DNA of 64,000 nucleotides from Chitinophagales bacterium (GCA_013299105.1 JAAFJY010000004.1:62001-126000), one strand, 5' to 3'. Counted from the stretch's first letter, positions 16,249-27,667 are shown. A program made the numbers and translations. The notes: generated by a model not told the origin, from the letters alone.

Positions 16249-19200
16249 ATGACATCAAACGGTAAGGCACTTACTCCCGAAGAAGCACGCATCAGCTTCG
16301 GCAAGACTAAATTCCCAGCTCCTTATCCCGATTTTCTGGAAATCCAGCTCAAATCGTTTCAGGAGTTCTTCCAGCTGGAAACCACTCCTGAAAACCGTGT
16401 AAACGAAGGTTTGTACAAGGTTTTTCAGGAAAACTTTCCCATTTCGGACGCTCGAAATATTTTCCAGCTCGAATTTCTGGATTATTTCATCGACCCACCT
16501 CGCTACAGCCTCGAAGAGTGTATGCAGCGCGGCTTGACCTATAGCGTACCGCTGAAGGCCAAGCTTCGTCTGTCTTGTAACGACGTGGAGCACGTTGATT
16601 TCCAGACCATCGTGCAGGACGTATTCCTCGGCAACATCCCGTACATGACTCCGAAGGGTACCTTCGTGATCAACGGGGCTGAGCGCGTCATCGTATCGCA
16701 GCTGCACCGCTCGCCAGGTGTGTTTTTTGGCCAGAGTGTGCACCCCAACGGTACGAAAATCTATTCTGCCCGGGTAATTCCTTTCAAAGGAGCCTGGATG
16801 GAATTTGCCACTGACATCAACACGGTGATGTACGCCTACATCGACCGCAAGAAGAAGTTCCCGGTGACGACTCTGCTGCGTGCCATTGGCTACGACACTG
16901 ACAAGTCGATTCTGGACATCTTCGACCTGGCCGATGAAGTAAAGGCTACTCGCGAAGAACTGACTTCCAGCATTGGCCGCAAACTCGCCGCACGGGTTTT
17001 GCGCAGCTGGACCGAAGATTTCGTAGACGAAGACACTGGTGAAGTGGTAACCATTGAGCGCAACGAGATCATCCTCGAACGCGACACCATTCTTGACGAA
17101 GACAACATCGAGGACATTCTGAAGGCTGAAATCGCCACGGTCATCCTGCAAAAGGAAGAAATCGAACAGGATTACTCGATCATCTACAATACCCTGCAAA
17201 AGGACCCCACCAGTTCTGAACTGGAGGCCGTGCAGTACATCTACCGCCAATTGCGCGGTACCGACCCGCCCGATGAAGAAACAGCGCGTGGCATCATCGA
17301 GAAGTTGTTCTTCTCTGACAAGCGCTACAACCTGGGCGAAGTAGGCCGTTACAAAATCAACAAGAAACTAGGACTCGGTACCAGTGACGAAACTTTGGTT
17401 TTGACCAAAGAAGACATCATCGCCATCGTACAGTTCCTGGTGACTTTGATGAACCAAATGGCTGAAATCGACGACATCGACCACTTGGAAAACCGCCGCG
17501 TACGTACTGTAGGCGAACAGTTGTTTGCCCAGTTCGGTGTAGGTTTAGCCCGTATGGCTCGTACCATCCGCGAACGCATGAACGTACGCGACAACGAAGT
17601 CTTTACGCCAGTTGACCTGATCAATGCCCGTACCTTGTCGTCGGTGATCAACTCATTCTTCGGTACCAGCCAGTTGAGCCAATTCCTGGACCAGACTAAC
17701 CCACTGTCAGAAATCACGCACAAGCGTCGTATTTCGGCTTTGGGACCCGGTGGTTTGAGCCGCGAACGTGCAGGCTTTGAGGTGCGCGACGTACACTACT
17801 CCCACTACGGTCGTTTGTGTACCATCGAAACACCTGAAGGTCCAAACATCGGTTTGATCTCTACTTTGTGTGTACACGCCAAGATCAACCGCATGGGCTT
17901 CCTAGAAACACCTTACCGCCGTGTAGACGATGGTATTGTGGTACATACCGAGGAGCCGCTCTACCTCTCTGCTGAAGGGGAAGACAAGATGAAGATCGCG
18001 CAAGCGAATGCTCAACTTGACAATACAGGTAACTTCCTTGAAGATCGCATCAAGTGCCGGGAACATGGTGATTTCCCAGTTCTGCAACCGGACGAGATCG
18101 ACTACATGGACGTTGCGCCAAACCAAATCGTAGGGGTATCTGCTTCCATGATTCCTTTCTTGGAAAACGATGACGCCAACCGTGCCTTGATGGGTTCGAA
18201 CATGCAGCGCCAAGCAGTACCGCTGATTCGCCCTCACTCGCCAATTGTGGGTACTGGTTTGGAAGGCAAGGTAGCCCGTGACTCTCGCATGCTCATCAAC
18301 GCTGAAGGCAGCGGGGTGGTAGAATATGTGGATGCCAATGAAATCCATGTACGTTATGACCGTACGCCTGAAGAACAACTGATTTCTTTTGAGGACAACC
18401 TCAAGAAATACCAGTTGGTGAAATTCACCCGTACCAACCAGGGAACCTGTATCAACTTGCGTCCAATCGTACACAAAGGTGATCGCCTCGAAAAAGGTGA
18501 CATTCTCTGCGACGGTTATGCAACTGAAAAAGGGGAATTGGCATTGGGCCAAAACATGAAAGTGGCCTTCATGCCTTGGAAGGGTTACAACTTCGAGGAT
18601 GCCATCGTGATCTCTGAGCGCGTGGTTCGCGAAGATATTTTCACCTCGGTTCACATCGAACACTTCGAATTGGATGTGCGCGATACCAAGCTGGGTGAAG
18701 AAGAACTGACCAACGACATTCCAAACGTCAGTGAAGAAGCTACTAAAGACCTAGACGATCACGGTATCATCCGGGTCGGTGCCTGGGTGAAAGAAGGCGA
18801 CATTCTGATTGGTAAAATCACACCGAAAGGGGAATCGGACCCAACGCCAGAAGAAAAACTCCTCCGTGCTATCTTTGGCGACAAAGCTGGCGACGTGAAG
18901 GACGCTTCGCTGAAGGCACCTCCCTCAACCAACGGTGTAATCATCGACAAGCAGCTTTTTGCCCGTGCCAAGAAAGACAAGGTGCAAAAAGACCAGGAGA
19001 AAACCCAACTCGGCAAATTGGACGATCAACACAGCATCGCCACCAACGAGTTGTTGACCATCCTGGTTGACAAGTTGATGATTCTGTTGAAGGACAAGTC
19101 AAGCAAAGGCATTCGCACTATTTACAACGAGCAATTGTTGGCAAAAGGCGTGAAATTTAGCCAGGAAGTATTGCGCGAATTGGATTATACTTCAGTTGAT

Positions 19201-20070
19201 TATACCAACTGGACCGATGAACCAAAGACCAATGAACTCGTTGCCCGCTTGCTGCACAACTACAGCATCAAGTTGAACGAAGAGATCGGTCGCCACAAGC
19301 GCGAGAAATTCAACATCAGCATCGGGGACGAATTGCCTGCTGGTGTACTCAAATTGGCCAAGGTATATATGGCCAAGAAACGCAAACTGCGCGTAGGGGA
19401 TAAGTTGGCTGGTCGTCACGGTAACAAAGGTATTGTATCCAAAATCGTACGCCAGGAGGACATGCCGTTCCTCGAAGATGGCTCTCCGGTTGACATCGTG
19501 CTCAACCCACTCGGTGTTCCATCACGTATGAACTTGGGGCAGATTTTTGAAACCGTATTGGGCTGGGCTGGCGAAAAACTGGGGATGAAATTTGCTACCC
19601 CGATCTTCGACGGTGCTACCCGCGACGAAATCGAAACCTACATCCAGCAGTCGAGTTTGCCAAGTTTGGGTCAAACTTTTCTGTATGACGGCGAAACGGG
19701 CGACCGTTTCCACCAGCAAGCTACCGTGGGCGTGATTTACATGCTCAAACTGAGTCACATGGTGGACGACAAGATGCACGCTCGTTCGATTGGTCCATAC
19801 TCGCTCATTACCCAGCAACCATTGGGTGGTAAAGCGCAGTTCGGTGGTCAGCGTTTTGGGGAAATGGAAGTTTGGGCACTCGAAGCATTCGGTGCTGCCA
19901 ACATCCTCCAAGAACTGCTCACCATCAAGTCCGACGACATCAATGGTCGTGCAAAAGCTTACGAAGCCATCGTTAAAGGTGATAACCTCCCGGAACCAAA
20001 CATTCCGGAGTCCTTCAACGTACTCGTACACGAGTTGCGCGGCTTGGCGCTGGATGTGAAATTTGATTAA
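16249..20070 (+). CDS. rpoB: DNA-directed RNA polymerase subunit beta
   Basis: A 1273-aa RpoB forming one jaw of the polymerase and the rifampicin pocket. The start is ATG at 16249. The N-terminal lobe has [11 protein letters not shown] and FIINGAERV-type strands ([19 protein letters not shown]). The rifampicin region is conserved ([20 protein letters not shown], then [19 protein letters not shown]); no unusual resistance residue is obvious there. The DNA-binding motif [17 protein letters not shown] and the C-terminal [20 protein letters not shown] are intact. Length matches Bacteroidota RpoB. It is paired with rpoC. Confidence 0.98.
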   Translation: MTSNGKALTPEEARISFGKTKFPAPYPDFLEIQLKSFQEFFQLETTPENRVNEGLYKVFQENFPISDARNIFQLEFLDYFIDPPRYSLEECMQRGLTYSVPLKAKLRLSCNDVEHVDFQTIVQDVFLGNIPYMTPKGTFVINGAERVIVSQLHRSPGVFFGQSVHPNGTKIYSARVIPFKGAWMEFATDINTVMYAYIDRKKKFPVTTLLRAIGYDTDKSILDIFDLADEVKATREELTSSIGRKLAARVLRSWTEDFVDEDTGEVVTIERNEIILERDTILDEDNIEDILKAEIATVILQKEEIEQDYSIIYNTLQKDPTSSELEAVQYIYRQLRGTDPPDEETARGIIEKLFFSDKRYNLGEVGRYKINKKLGLGTSDETLVLTKEDIIAIVQFLVTLMNQMAEIDDIDHLENRRVRTVGEQLFAQFGVGLARMARTIRERMNVRDNEVFTPVDLINARTLSSVINSFFGTSQLSQFLDQTNPLSEITHKRRISALGPGGLSRERAGFEVRDVHYSHYGRLCTIETPEGPNIGLISTLCVHAKINRMGFLETPYRRVDDGIVVHTEEPLYLSAEGEDKMKIAQANAQLDNTGNFLEDRIKCREHGDFPVLQPDEIDYMDVAPNQIVGVSASMIPFLENDDANRALMGSNMQRQAVPLIRPHSPIVGTGLEGKVARDSRMLINAEGSGVVEYVDANEIHVRYDRTPEEQLISFEDNLKKYQLVKFTRTNQGTCINLRPIVHKGDRLEKGDILCDGYATEKGELALGQNMKVAFMPWKGYNFEDAIVISERVVREDIFTSVHIEHFELDVRDTKLGEEELTNDIPNVSEEATKDLDDHGIIRVGAWVKEGDILIGKITPKGESDPTPEEKLLRAIFGDKAGDVKDASLKAPPSTNGVIIDKQLFARAKKDKVQKDQEKTQLGKLDDQHSIATNELLTILVDKLMILLKDKSSKGIRTIYNEQLLAKGVKFSQEVLRELDYTSVDYTNWTDEPKTNELVARLLHNYSIKLNEEIGRHKREKFNISIGDELPAGVLKLAKVYMAKKRKLRVGDKLAGRHGNKGIVSKIVRQEDMPFLEDGSPVDIVLNPLGVPSRMNLGQIFETVLGWAGEKLGMKFATPIFDGATRDEIETYIQQSSLPSLGQTFLYDGETGDRFHQQATVGVIYMLKLSHMVDDKMHARSIGPYSLITQQPLGGKAQFGGQRFGEMEVWALEAFGAANILQELLTIKSDDINGRAKAYEAIVKGDNLPEPNIPESFNVLVHELRGLALDVKFD

Positions 20071-20078
20071 AATGTCGG

Positions 20079-20106
20079 GAAGTCAAGGGCTGTGGCCCTT
20101 GACTTC
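20079..20106 (+). other. Perfect hairpin in the rpoB-rpoC spacer
   Basis: A perfect 12-bp inverted repeat GAAGTCAAGGGC / GCCCTTGACTTC with a TGTG loop in the 53-bp spacer. No T tract follows, so it is more likely an RNA processing or stability stem than a terminator. Confidence 0.55.
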
Positions 20107-20123
20107 TCTCAAACCTTTTGATA

Positions 20124-23100
20124 ATGCCATTCAAAAAGAAAGGTAATATTCAAAAACAGGACTTCGACAGCATCACGATCAGCCTGGCCAGTCCGGATGA
20201 CATCCTTGAGCGCTCTTATGGAGAAGTACTCAAGCCAGAAACCATCAACTACCGTTCGTACAAACCCGAACGAGATGGTCTTTTCTGCGAACGCATCTTT
20301 GGTCCGGTCAAAGACTACGAATGTTATTGTGGCAAATACAAGCGTATTCGCTACAAGGGCATCGTATGTGATCGTTGTGGGGTAGAAGTAACCGAGAAGA
20401 AAGTGCGCCGCGAGCGCATGGGGCACATCAAACTTGTGGTTCCAGTGGTACACATCTGGTTCTTCAAGTCACTGCCCAACAAGATTGGCTACCTGCTTGG
20501 ACTTTCTTCCAAAAAGCTCGAATCCATTGTTTATTACGAGCGCTATGTGGTGATCCAGCCTGGTGTAAAAGCAGGCGAAGTCAACCAAATGGACCTCCTG
20601 ACCGAAGAGGAATACCTCGAACACCTGGAGACCCTCGCGCCCGAAAACCAAATGCTGGAAGACAGTGATCCAAACAAGTTCATCGCCCGCATGGGTGCTG
20701 AAGCGGTGCGTGACATGCTCATGCGCCTGGATTTGGATCAATTGTCGTACGACCTGCGCCACCAGGCCGCCATCGAGACTTCGCAGCAGCGCAAGTCTGA
20801 GGCCCTGAAGCGCTTGCGCGTGGTAGAAGCTTTCCGTGATGGCCTTACCCGCATGGAAAACCGCCCCGAATGGACCGTGATCCAGTACCTGCCCGTGATT
20901 CCACCAGAATTGCGCCCCTTGGTACCGCTGGATGGCGGCCGTTTCGCCAGCTCCGACCTCAATGACCTTTACCGCCGTGTGATCATCCGCAACAACCGTT
21001 TGAAGCGTTTGTTGGAGATCAAAGCACCGGAGGTGATCTTGCGCAACGAAAAGCGCATGTTGCAGGAAGCTGTTGATTCATTGTTCGACAACTCTCGTAA
21101 GTCTAATGCAGTGAAGGCCGAAGGTGGTCGTCCGCTGAAGTCTTTGAGCGACATCCTGAAAGGTAAGCAAGGTCGTTTCCGCCAAAACCTCTTGGGTAAG
21201 CGCGTTGACTACTCTGGCCGTTCAGTAATTGTGGTTGGTCCCAACCTCAAACTGCACGAATGTGGTTTGCCAAAAGGCATGGCCGCAGAATTGTTCAAGC
21301 CATTCGTCATCCGCAAGCTGATCGAGCGTGGGATCGTTAAAACGGTCAAATCAGCCAAGAAACTGGTTGATCGCAAAGATCCAGTAATCTGGGAAATCCT
21401 TGAAAACATCCTCAAGGGCCACCCCGTGATGCTGAACCGTGCCCCAACGCTGCACCGTTTGTCCATTCAGGCCTTCCAGCCGCGTTTGATCGAAGGTAAA
21501 GCAATCCAGCTTCACCCATTGGTGACCAGTGCATTCAACGCCGACTTTGACGGTGACCAAATGGCCGTGCACGTGCCCCTCAGTCAGGCTTCGATCCTCG
21601 AAGCCCAGATGCTGATGTTGGCATCGCACAACATGCTCAACCCTCAAAACGGCACGCCTGTGACCCTGCCTTCTCAGGACATGGTATTGGGCTTGTACTA
21701 CATCACCAAGGAACGTCGCTCTACCAAGGACATCAAGGTAAAAGGCGAAGGCATGAGCTTCTATTCTGCAGAAGAGGTAATCATTGCTTTCAACGAAGGC
21801 AAACTGGACCTCCACGCCAAAATCAAGGCGCGGGTACGGGTAGAAGAAAATGGTAAAATGGTAACTCGTTTGACTGAAACGACTACTGGTCGTGTGATGT
21901 TCAACGAGGTAGTGCCTAAAATGGTGCCTTACCAAAACGTGCTGTTGACCAAAAAGAACTTGAAAACCGTCATTGGGGAAGTAATCGAGCGCAGCGATTT
22001 CGCTGTAACCGCTGAATTCCTTGACGAAATCAAGGATTTAGGTTTTAACTGGGCCTTCCGTGGTGGTTTGTCCTTTAACCTCGGCGACCTCATCACGCCT
22101 TCGATCAAGCAAACCAGCTTGGAAGAAGCACAAGCGGATGTGGACGAAGTGTGGGAGAACTACAATATGGGTTTGATCACCAACAACGAGCGTTACAACC
22201 AGATCATTGACCGTTGGACTTATGTGGACAACCGCATTACCGATACCCTGATGCGCGAACTGGCTTCGCACAAGCAAGGTTTCAACTCGGTGTTCATGAT
22301 GCTCGACTCCGGTGCCCGTGGTTCTAAGCAACAGATCAAACAGCTTTGCGGTTTGCGTGGTCTGATGGCCAAGCCCCGTAAGTCTGGTGACACAGGTGGT
22401 GCGGTTATCGAAAACCCCATCTTGTCAAACTTTGTGGACGGTCTCTCGGTATTGGAATACTTCATCTCTACGCACGGTGCCCGCAAGGGTCTGGCGGATA
22501 CGGCTCTCAAAACGGCTGATGCAGGTTACCTGACCCGTCGTTTGGTCGACGTAGCCCACGATGTGGTGATCAGCGAAGAAGACTGCGCAACATTGCGTGG
22601 TTTGGAAACCACCGCTTTGAAGGATGGTGACAAAGTGATTGAACCGCTCAACAGCCGTATCGAAGGTCGTTATACCTTGCACGATATTGTACACCCTACT
22701 ACCAACGAGTTGATTTTGGAAGCAGGTAGTTTCATCGACTACCGCTTGTCTGACTACATCGAAAAAGTAGGGGTAGAAACTGTATACATCCGTTCTGTGT
22801 TGACTTGCGAATCCAAGCGTGGGGTTTGTACAAAGTGTTATGGCCGTAATCTGGCCACGGGCCGCATTACGGAAGTTGGGGATGCCGTTGGCATCATCGC
22901 TGCCCAGTCGATCGGTGAACCAGGTACCCAGCTGACCCTGCGTACCTTCCACACGGGGGGTACTGCATCGCTGTCAAAAACGGAATCGGAAATCATCTCC
23001 AAGTTCAATGGTCGCGTCGAATTCGATGCCATCAAAGTGACCAGCGAAAAAGACGAAAACGGTGCCCGCATTGTCTTGTCGCGTACCGGTGAAATCCGCA

Positions 23101-24422
23101 TCATAGATGTAGAAACGGGCCGCCAATTTGTATCGCTGCACGTGCCTTACGGTTCTGCCTTATTGGTAGAAAATGGCCAAGAAGTGGCTCGCGACCAGAT
23201 GATTTGTAACTGGGACCCCTTCAACGCGGTCATCATTTCCGAATTCTCCGGTCTGGCTCGCTTCGATTCGATCGAAGAAGGGGTGACTTTCCGGGTTGAA
23301 CGTGACGAACAAACGGGCTTCTCTGAGAAAGTCATCATCGAATCCAAGAACAAGCGTAAAGTTCCGATGATCTTCATTGTCAGCCCTGATGGTGATGAAC
23401 TGAAGAGCTACACCTTGCCAGTAGGTTCTTACCTGTCGATCGAAGATGGTATTGAAGTGAAAGCTGGGGATAAAATCGCCAAGATTCCGCGTAAGTTGGG
23501 TAAGATCCAGGACATCACGGGTGGTCTGCCACGTGTAACCGAGTTGTTCGAGGCACGTAGTCCATCTAACCCTGCGGTGGTTTCTGAAATCGACGGTGTG
23601 GTTAACTTTGGCAAAATCAAGCGTGGCAACCGCGAGGTTTCCGTAACTGCCAAAGACGGCCAGATCCGCAAGTACCTGATCGGCTTGTCCAAGCACGTAC
23701 TGGTACAAGATGGTGACTTCGTGCGCGCTGGTACGCCATTATCTGATGGCTCTATTGCTGCCCGCGACATCTTGTCGATCAAAGGACCATTTGCTGTACA
23801 GCAATACCTGGTGAACGGCGTACAGGAAGTTTACCGCTCTCAGGGTATCACCATCAACAACAAGCACATCGAGACCATTACCCGTCAGATGATGCGCCGT
23901 GTGTTGATCGAAGACCCAGGAGATACGACTTTCTTGGAAAGCGAAACCGTCGACAAGCAAGAGTTCTTGGAGCAAAACGACTGGATTTTCGACAAGAAAA
24001 TCGTGGTTGAAGCAGGCGAATCCAATAAGTTGAAGCCTGGTCAGTTGGTAACACTGCGCCAAATCCGCGAGGAAAACTCATACCTGAAGCGCAACGACCG
24101 CCAGGCCGTAGTTTACCGCGATGCGGTTCCGGCTACGTCCAGTCCGCAGTTGTTGGGGATCACCAAGGCTTCTTTGGGTACAGAAAGCTGGATTTCAGCG
24201 GCTTCGTTCCAGGAAACCACCAAGGTACTCAGCACAGCGGCTATCGGTGCCAAAACCGACGGTTTGATGGGCTTGAAGGAGAACGTAATCGTTGGAAAGC
24301 GCATCCCGGCTGGTACGGGCCTACGCCACTACGAAAACATCATCGTAACGCACAAAGACCGCGCTGCGGAACTGGAATCATCTCGATACTACCAGTTCGA
24401 CGAGGTCGAGGATGACGAATAA
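20124..24422 (+). CDS. rpoC: DNA-directed RNA polymerase subunit beta'
   Basis: A 1432-aa RpoC holding the active-site Mg. A TTG two codons earlier (20118) is possible, but ATG at 20124 gives [11 protein letters not shown]. The N-terminal zinc ribbon is seen as [20 protein letters not shown]. The catalytic loop [12 protein letters not shown] provides three Asp ligands. The second zinc site spans [17 protein letters not shown]. The trigger-loop and bridge-helix area includes [20 protein letters not shown]. The C-terminus ends in an acidic DEVEDDE. No insert or intein is seen. Confidence 0.98.
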   Translation: MPFKKKGNIQKQDFDSITISLASPDDILERSYGEVLKPETINYRSYKPERDGLFCERIFGPVKDYECYCGKYKRIRYKGIVCDRCGVEVTEKKVRRERMGHIKLVVPVVHIWFFKSLPNKIGYLLGLSSKKLESIVYYERYVVIQPGVKAGEVNQMDLLTEEEYLEHLETLAPENQMLEDSDPNKFIARMGAEAVRDMLMRLDLDQLSYDLRHQAAIETSQQRKSEALKRLRVVEAFRDGLTRMENRPEWTVIQYLPVIPPELRPLVPLDGGRFASSDLNDLYRRVIIRNNRLKRLLEIKAPEVILRNEKRMLQEAVDSLFDNSRKSNAVKAEGGRPLKSLSDILKGKQGRFRQNLLGKRVDYSGRSVIVVGPNLKLHECGLPKGMAAELFKPFVIRKLIERGIVKTVKSAKKLVDRKDPVIWEILENILKGHPVMLNRAPTLHRLSIQAFQPRLIEGKAIQLHPLVTSAFNADFDGDQMAVHVPLSQASILEAQMLMLASHNMLNPQNGTPVTLPSQDMVLGLYYITKERRSTKDIKVKGEGMSFYSAEEVIIAFNEGKLDLHAKIKARVRVEENGKMVTRLTETTTGRVMFNEVVPKMVPYQNVLLTKKNLKTVIGEVIERSDFAVTAEFLDEIKDLGFNWAFRGGLSFNLGDLITPSIKQTSLEEAQADVDEVWENYNMGLITNNERYNQIIDRWTYVDNRITDTLMRELASHKQGFNSVFMMLDSGARGSKQQIKQLCGLRGLMAKPRKSGDTGGAVIENPILSNFVDGLSVLEYFISTHGARKGLADTALKTADAGYLTRRLVDVAHDVVISEEDCATLRGLETTALKDGDKVIEPLNSRIEGRYTLHDIVHPTTNELILEAGSFIDYRLSDYIEKVGVETVYIRSVLTCESKRGVCTKCYGRNLATGRITEVGDAVGIIAAQSIGEPGTQLTLRTFHTGGTASLSKTESEIISKFNGRVEFDAIKVTSEKDENGARIVLSRTGEIRIIDVETGRQFVSLHVPYGSALLVENGQEVARDQMICNWDPFNAVIISEFSGLARFDSIEEGVTFRVERDEQTGFSEKVIIESKNKRKVPMIFIVSPDGDELKSYTLPVGSYLSIEDGIEVKAGDKIAKIPRKLGKIQDITGGLPRVTELFEARSPSNPAVVSEIDGVVNFGKIKRGNREVSVTAKDGQIRKYLIGLSKHVLVQDGDFVRAGTPLSDGSIAARDILSIKGPFAVQQYLVNGVQEVYRSQGITINNKHIETITRQMMRRVLIEDPGDTTFLESETVDKQEFLEQNDWIFDKKIVVEAGESNKLKPGQLVTLRQIREENSYLKRNDRQAVVYRDAVPATSSPQLLGITKASLGTESWISAASFQETTKVLSTAAIGAKTDGLMGLKENVIVGKRIPAGTGLRHYENIIVTHKDRAAELESSRYYQFDEVEDDE

Positions 24423-24429
24423 CAGGAAC

Positions 24430-24464
24430 CAAGCCCCCGGTGATCGAAAGAAACCGGGGGCTTG
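24430..24464 (+). terminator. Terminator after rpoC
   Basis: A strong 12-bp GC-rich stem CAAGCCCCCGGT / ACCGGGGGCTTG begins 7 bp after the rpoC stop. The T tract is poor (TAGTTTG), so termination may be partial or factor-assisted. Confidence 0.75.
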
Positions 24465-24524
24465 TAGTTTGTGGTAAAAGCTATTTCAGTATTTTTGACC
24501 CTCAACGATCAAACCACACACCAA

Positions 24525-25178
24525 ATGATCCAAGCTCTGATTTTTGACATGGACGGCACCATGATCGACAACATGATGGTGCACCACCGCGCCTGGCAAA
24601 TCATTTTAAAAGACCTGGGGCTTGACCTTGAGCTAGAACAAATCCGCCAGGAACTGCATGGCAAAAATGAGGAAATCCTGGCCCGTATTTTTGGCAATCG
24701 CTTTACGGAGGATGAACTCAAGCACATCGCTTGGAAAAAAGAATTTGCCTACCGCAAGGTGTTTATTGAGCAATTAACACCCATTTCGGGCTTGATGCAG
24801 GTGCTGGAACAGGCTAAGGGCATGGGGCTCAAATTGGGCATCGGCACCGCAGCCCCACCAGAGAATGTAAACTTTGTACTCGATAATATCTTCGATTTGC
24901 GGACTTATTTCAGCTCGATTATCGATGCAAGCATGGTGCAAAGGGGGAAGCCTGATCCACAAGTGCATGAGTTGGTCTCGGCTCAACTGGGCATTCCACT
25001 TGCCAATACTTTGATTTTTGAAGATTCCCCTACTGGCGTAGAAACAGCCTTGCGCGCGGGTTGTGAAGTGGTGGTGATCACTACCACTCATGCGGAGGAG
25101 GAGTTTGCCCGCTTCCCCAATGTGCGTCGATTTGTGAAGACTTATGAGGAGTTGGATTTGGGAGCAGTGGTGAAATGA
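24525..25178 (+). CDS. HAD-superfamily phosphatase / beta-phosphoglucomutase-like
   Basis: A 217-aa HAD subfamily IA enzyme. The longer frame starts at GTG 24471, but ATG at 24525 places the motif at the normal spot: LIFDMDGTMID with nucleophile D8 and acid/base D10. A helical cap follows (residues about 17-85). Motif II is GIGTAA near 105; motif III Lys is in RGKPDP; motif IV is FEDSPTGVETAL. The cap resembles beta-phosphoglucomutases and sugar-phosphate phosphatases; the substrate cannot be read from sequence. It stands alone after the rpoC terminator. Confidence 0.85.
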   Translation: MIQALIFDMDGTMIDNMMVHHRAWQIILKDLGLDLELEQIRQELHGKNEEILARIFGNRFTEDELKHIAWKKEFAYRKVFIEQLTPISGLMQVLEQAKGMGLKLGIGTAAPPENVNFVLDNIFDLRTYFSSIIDASMVQRGKPDPQVHELVSAQLGIPLANTLIFEDSPTGVETALRAGCEVVVITTTHAEEEFARFPNVRRFVKTYEELDLGAVVK

Positions 25179-25208
25179 AAAATATTTTAAACAAAATTTT
25201 TAAATTAT

Positions 25209-25239
25209 TTTGTATTTTAGTTTGATTTGTTTATTTTTG
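25209..25239 (+). promoter_or_regulatory. Promoter of the Rpn-type gene
   Basis: TTTG at 25209-25212, 19 bp, then TATTTTTG at 25232-25239, an exact match to the Bacteroidota TTTG-N19-TAnnTTTG layout, 38 bp before the gene start. Confidence 0.65.
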
Positions 25240-25276
25240 ATGGGCAAAATATAATTAACCCTCTAAAGCCCTATCG

Positions 25277-26278
25277 ATGACCATTGTTACCAAAGACGTT
25301 TTATGGAAAGGCATCATTGAGAATTTATCAGATGATTTCGTCCGGTTCTTTTTCAAACCGTTTGTACACTTGATCGATTTCGGCCGCAAGTTCAAATTCT
25401 TGGATGCCGAGTTACAGCAGCTTTTACCCGACAATGAAAGCATGAATAGACATGCTGATAAGCTGATTCAGGTCTGGTTGAAGGATGGAACTGACATTTG
25501 GTTCCTCATCCACGTTGAGGTACAAGGCTATGCTGATCCTGAATTTGCATTCTGTATGTTTCAATATTTCTATCGAATTTGGGAAAAATATCAAAGGAAC
25601 GTAACCGCGCTGGCCATTTTTACCGACAAAAACCGCAAGTACCACCAAGCGTATTTTGAGTACGATTTCATGGGCACTCAAATGCGTTATGGCTTCAACT
25701 CCTATGTTTTGATGGACCAAACTGCTGAAGTGTTGGAAGCTGATCCCAATGCATTTGCGGCGGTCATAGAGATTGCACTCAAGCACTCCCTGCGTAAAAA
25801 TAGCGATGCGCAATTGATGGATTTGAAAGTTGATTTACTCAAAAAGTTGTTCCAGCGCAAGATCGAAAAGAAGAAAATCATGGCCATGCTGGAGTTTCTG
25901 AAGTTTTTTGTCCCCTTTGAAAAGTCAGAAAATAAGCGTAAATTTGAACAGGAAATCTACCAAATCACCAACACCAAGCAAGCTATGGGTATTCAAGAAG
26001 CGATTCTCGATGCTTTACAAAAGCAAAACCTTGAAAAAGGGCGTGAAGAAGGGCGTGAAGAAGGGCGTGAAGAAGGGCGTGAAGAAGGGCGTGAAGAACA
26101 ATTGGTCAAGTTAGTTCATCGTCTCCTACCTATGTTTCGAGAGCAAGGCTTGGAAAATGATGAAATTGCTGAGTATTTTGATATTCCAGAAGAAAAACTG
26201 CTGGAAATCATCGAAAAAATGGAGCATTCCATTGAAGATGCTGAAAAGCAAGACCATGAAGGTAATCACCAGGACTGA
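25277..26278 (+). CDS. Rpn / PD-(D/E)XK nuclease transposase-like protein
   Basis: A 333-aa protein of the Rpn type (PD-(D/E)XK nuclease 'family transposase'; members promote RecA-independent recombination or act as defence nucleases). The N-terminal opening FFKPFVHLIDFGRKFKFLD and the core LKDGTDIWFLIHVEVQG (E-x-Q of the nuclease motif) fit the family, as does the YFYRIWEKY helix. Residues about 255-275 are a low-complexity REEG repeat encoded by a 12-bp tandem. The C-terminus ends with a helix-turn-like motif (LENDEIAEYFDIPEEKLLEI). Directly downstream is a second frame resembling only its C-terminus. Confidence 0.85.
   Translation: MTIVTKDVLWKGIIENLSDDFVRFFFKPFVHLIDFGRKFKFLDAELQQLLPDNESMNRHADKLIQVWLKDGTDIWFLIHVEVQGYADPEFAFCMFQYFYRIWEKYQRNVTALAIFTDKNRKYHQAYFEYDFMGTQMRYGFNSYVLMDQTAEVLEADPNAFAAVIEIALKHSLRKNSDAQLMDLKVDLLKKLFQRKIEKKKIMAMLEFLKFFVPFEKSENKRKFEQEIYQITNTKQAMGIQEAILDALQKQNLEKGREEGREEGREEGREEGREEQLVKLVHRLLPMFREQGLENDEIAEYFDIPEEKLLEIIEKMEHSIEDAEKQDHEGNHQD
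26039..26098 (+). repeat. Five-unit 12-bp in-frame minisatellite
   Basis: GGGCGTGAAGAA is repeated five times without mismatch, coding (GREE)n between the nuclease domain and the C-terminal helix. Because each unit is four codons, slippage changes linker length but keeps the frame. Confidence 0.95.
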
Positions 26279-26317
26279 TAAATATTTTACGATTTCTCAA
26301 ATCATTCATCAATAAAC

Positions 26318-26593
26318 ATGGGTATTCAAGAAGCTATTTTGGCTGATGTCGAAAGGCAAGGCTACGAGAGAGGATTTAAAATTGGTCTTGAAATAGGCCG
26401 CAAAGAAAGATATGAAATAAACTACAGAAAAGGACGTGAAGATGCCTTGATCCTTGTAGTTCGTTTGATGTTGCCTATGCTTCAGCAGAAAGGAATAAAC
26501 AACGGCGAAATTGCTCAACTCTTGGCTGTTTCGGAAGAGGAACTTCTCAGAGCAATCGAAAGATCAGGGCCTCCTATCGAAGGTGCTGAATAA
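26318..26593 (+). pseudogene. C-terminal duplicate of the Rpn-type gene (91 aa)
   Basis: It starts MGIQEAILADVERQGYERG, matching MGIQEAILDALQKQ in the C-terminal part of the preceding gene, and continues with the same helix-rich tail (LMLPMLQQKGINNGEIAQLL, then SEEELLRAIE). It has no nuclease domain. The REEG linker is replaced by a related but non-repetitive Arg/Lys/Glu stretch. It is a partial tandem duplicate, either a remnant or a small regulator-like protein made from the C-terminus. Confidence 0.65.
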
Positions 26594-26631
26594 AGGCTCA
26601 AGAATTGGGGATTTAGCATCAGACCAGCCGC

Positions 26632-27366
26632 TCAAAAATCACAAGCCTTGCTGTTTAACTTCAACCAGCGCTCGTGTTGCCCATAATCAGGCATCGCCTT
26701 TTCCACCAAATTCCAAAAACGATCAGAATGGTTCATCTCCGTCAAGTGGGCCAATTCGTGGATGATCACATAATCGATCACTTCTTGTGGTGCAAATAAC
26801 AAGCGAGTAGAAAAATTCAGGTTGGCTTTGCCTGAACAGGAACCCCAATTGCTGGCATTGTATTTGAGGTTGACGCTGTTGATGCTTTTTTGAAAATGCT
26901 GCTGGTTCAATGCCAAGACTCTTTGAATCATCAACGGTAGAAAATCCTGGCCTACAATCCTGCTAAGTAAGGTTTTGGCACTTTTGTAGCGCGCCGCTGC
27001 ATCTACTTTGGTAGACAATTTCAACTCAATGATCCCATCCGCCAGCAAGCGCCCGGCTTGCGAAATGCGGTCTTCAAAAATGATTTTTAAAGTGTAAGTG
27101 CGTGTACCAACTGTCAAAGTTTGACCATTGACATACTCCTTGGGGCGGAAGCGATCAAATATGGCGGGTTGCTCGCGGTGAACCTTGCGTGCCCAATCGC
27201 TGAACCAGTCCCAATGCTTTAAAAAAGTCTGTTTCGTTGTTCCATGAGGAATGCGCAGAATGAAACCATGTTTTCCCGTAGCGGCCCTTACTCCTCCCCG
27301 GTGCTCAGTAATCACTTTGACGGGGACCTTGATGTCTCCTAATTCCAATTCAAAATGTTGTGCCAT
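26632..27366 (-). CDS. YgjP/SprT-like zinc metallopeptidase (DUF45)
   Basis: A 244-aa predicted metal-dependent hydrolase of the YgjP family. The HELAH motif lies near residues 203-207 in YVIIHELAHLTEMNHSDRFW, and a third ligand His follows near 213. The upstream strand NASNWGSCSGKANLNFS is the family's WGSCS signature. ATG at 27366 (MAQHFELELGD) is preferred to the ATG five codons earlier. Members are small cytoplasmic proteins of uncertain substrate. It converges with the Rpn-type remnant, and repeats B3 and A3 lie upstream. Confidence 0.85.
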   Translation of the reverse strand: MAQHFELELGDIKVPVKVITEHRGGVRAATGKHGFILRIPHGTTKQTFLKHWDWFSDWARKVHREQPAIFDRFRPKEYVNGQTLTVGTRTYTLKIIFEDRISQAGRLLADGIIELKLSTKVDAAARYKSAKTLLSRIVGQDFLPLMIQRVLALNQQHFQKSINSVNLKYNASNWGSCSGKANLNFSTRLLFAPQEVIDYVIIHELAHLTEMNHSDRFWNLVEKAMPDYGQHERWLKLNSKACDF

Positions 27367-27390
27367 TTTGCAAACATACAAAGTGATACG

Positions 27391-27430
27391 GGAGCGTAAA
27401 AAAATCCGTTTACTTTATTTAGCTCAAATA
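27391..27430 (-). repeat. Family B repeat, internally deleted copy B3 (40 bp)
   Basis: On the minus strand it reads TATTTGAGCTAAATAAAG then GTAAACGGATTTTTTTACGC, that is, both ends of family B with about 90 bp of the internal palindrome missing. It lies immediately upstream of the YgjP gene. Confidence 0.7.
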
Positions 27431-27435
27431 TTATG

Positions 27436-27640
27436 TGACGGTTCAAAAATAAACCTTTCCAGTTTTTAAGAAACACGCATGTCAACGTAACGGTCAACGT
27501 CATGCTGGAAATCCGCGAAAATCTGCGTCATCTGCGTCATCTGCGTCATCTGCGTCATCTGCGTCATCCGCGTGCTAAAAATGGCCTCGCGCAGCGAGGC
27601 AACGAAGTTGCAATTTGGTAAGGTTTATTCGTGGCTTGTC
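27436..27640 (+). repeat. Family A intergenic repeat, copy A3
   Basis: Left end AATAAACCTTTCCAG (27448-27462), right end TTGGTAAGGTTTATT (27615-27629, identical to A2), core GTCATGCTGGAAATCCGCG, and a perfect hairpin GCCTCGC-GCA-GCGAGGC at 27584-27600. The core carries the expanded tandem described at 27521. Confidence 0.85.
27521..27574 (+). repeat. 9-bp tandem ATCTGCGTC inside copy A3
   Basis: Five perfect copies of ATCTGCGTC (27521-27565) plus a sixth variant ATCCGCGTG. Other family A copies have one to three units of a related 9-mer (GTTTCATCC or GTTTCATCA), so unit sequence and number both vary between copies. Confidence 0.9.
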
Positions 27641-27667
27641 ACTAATCATTGAATCTAGCCCCAAAAC

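Noticed and set aside
26039-26098. Possible CRISPR-like array
   Set aside because: The five 12-bp units are adjacent without spacers and code for an in-frame protein linker.
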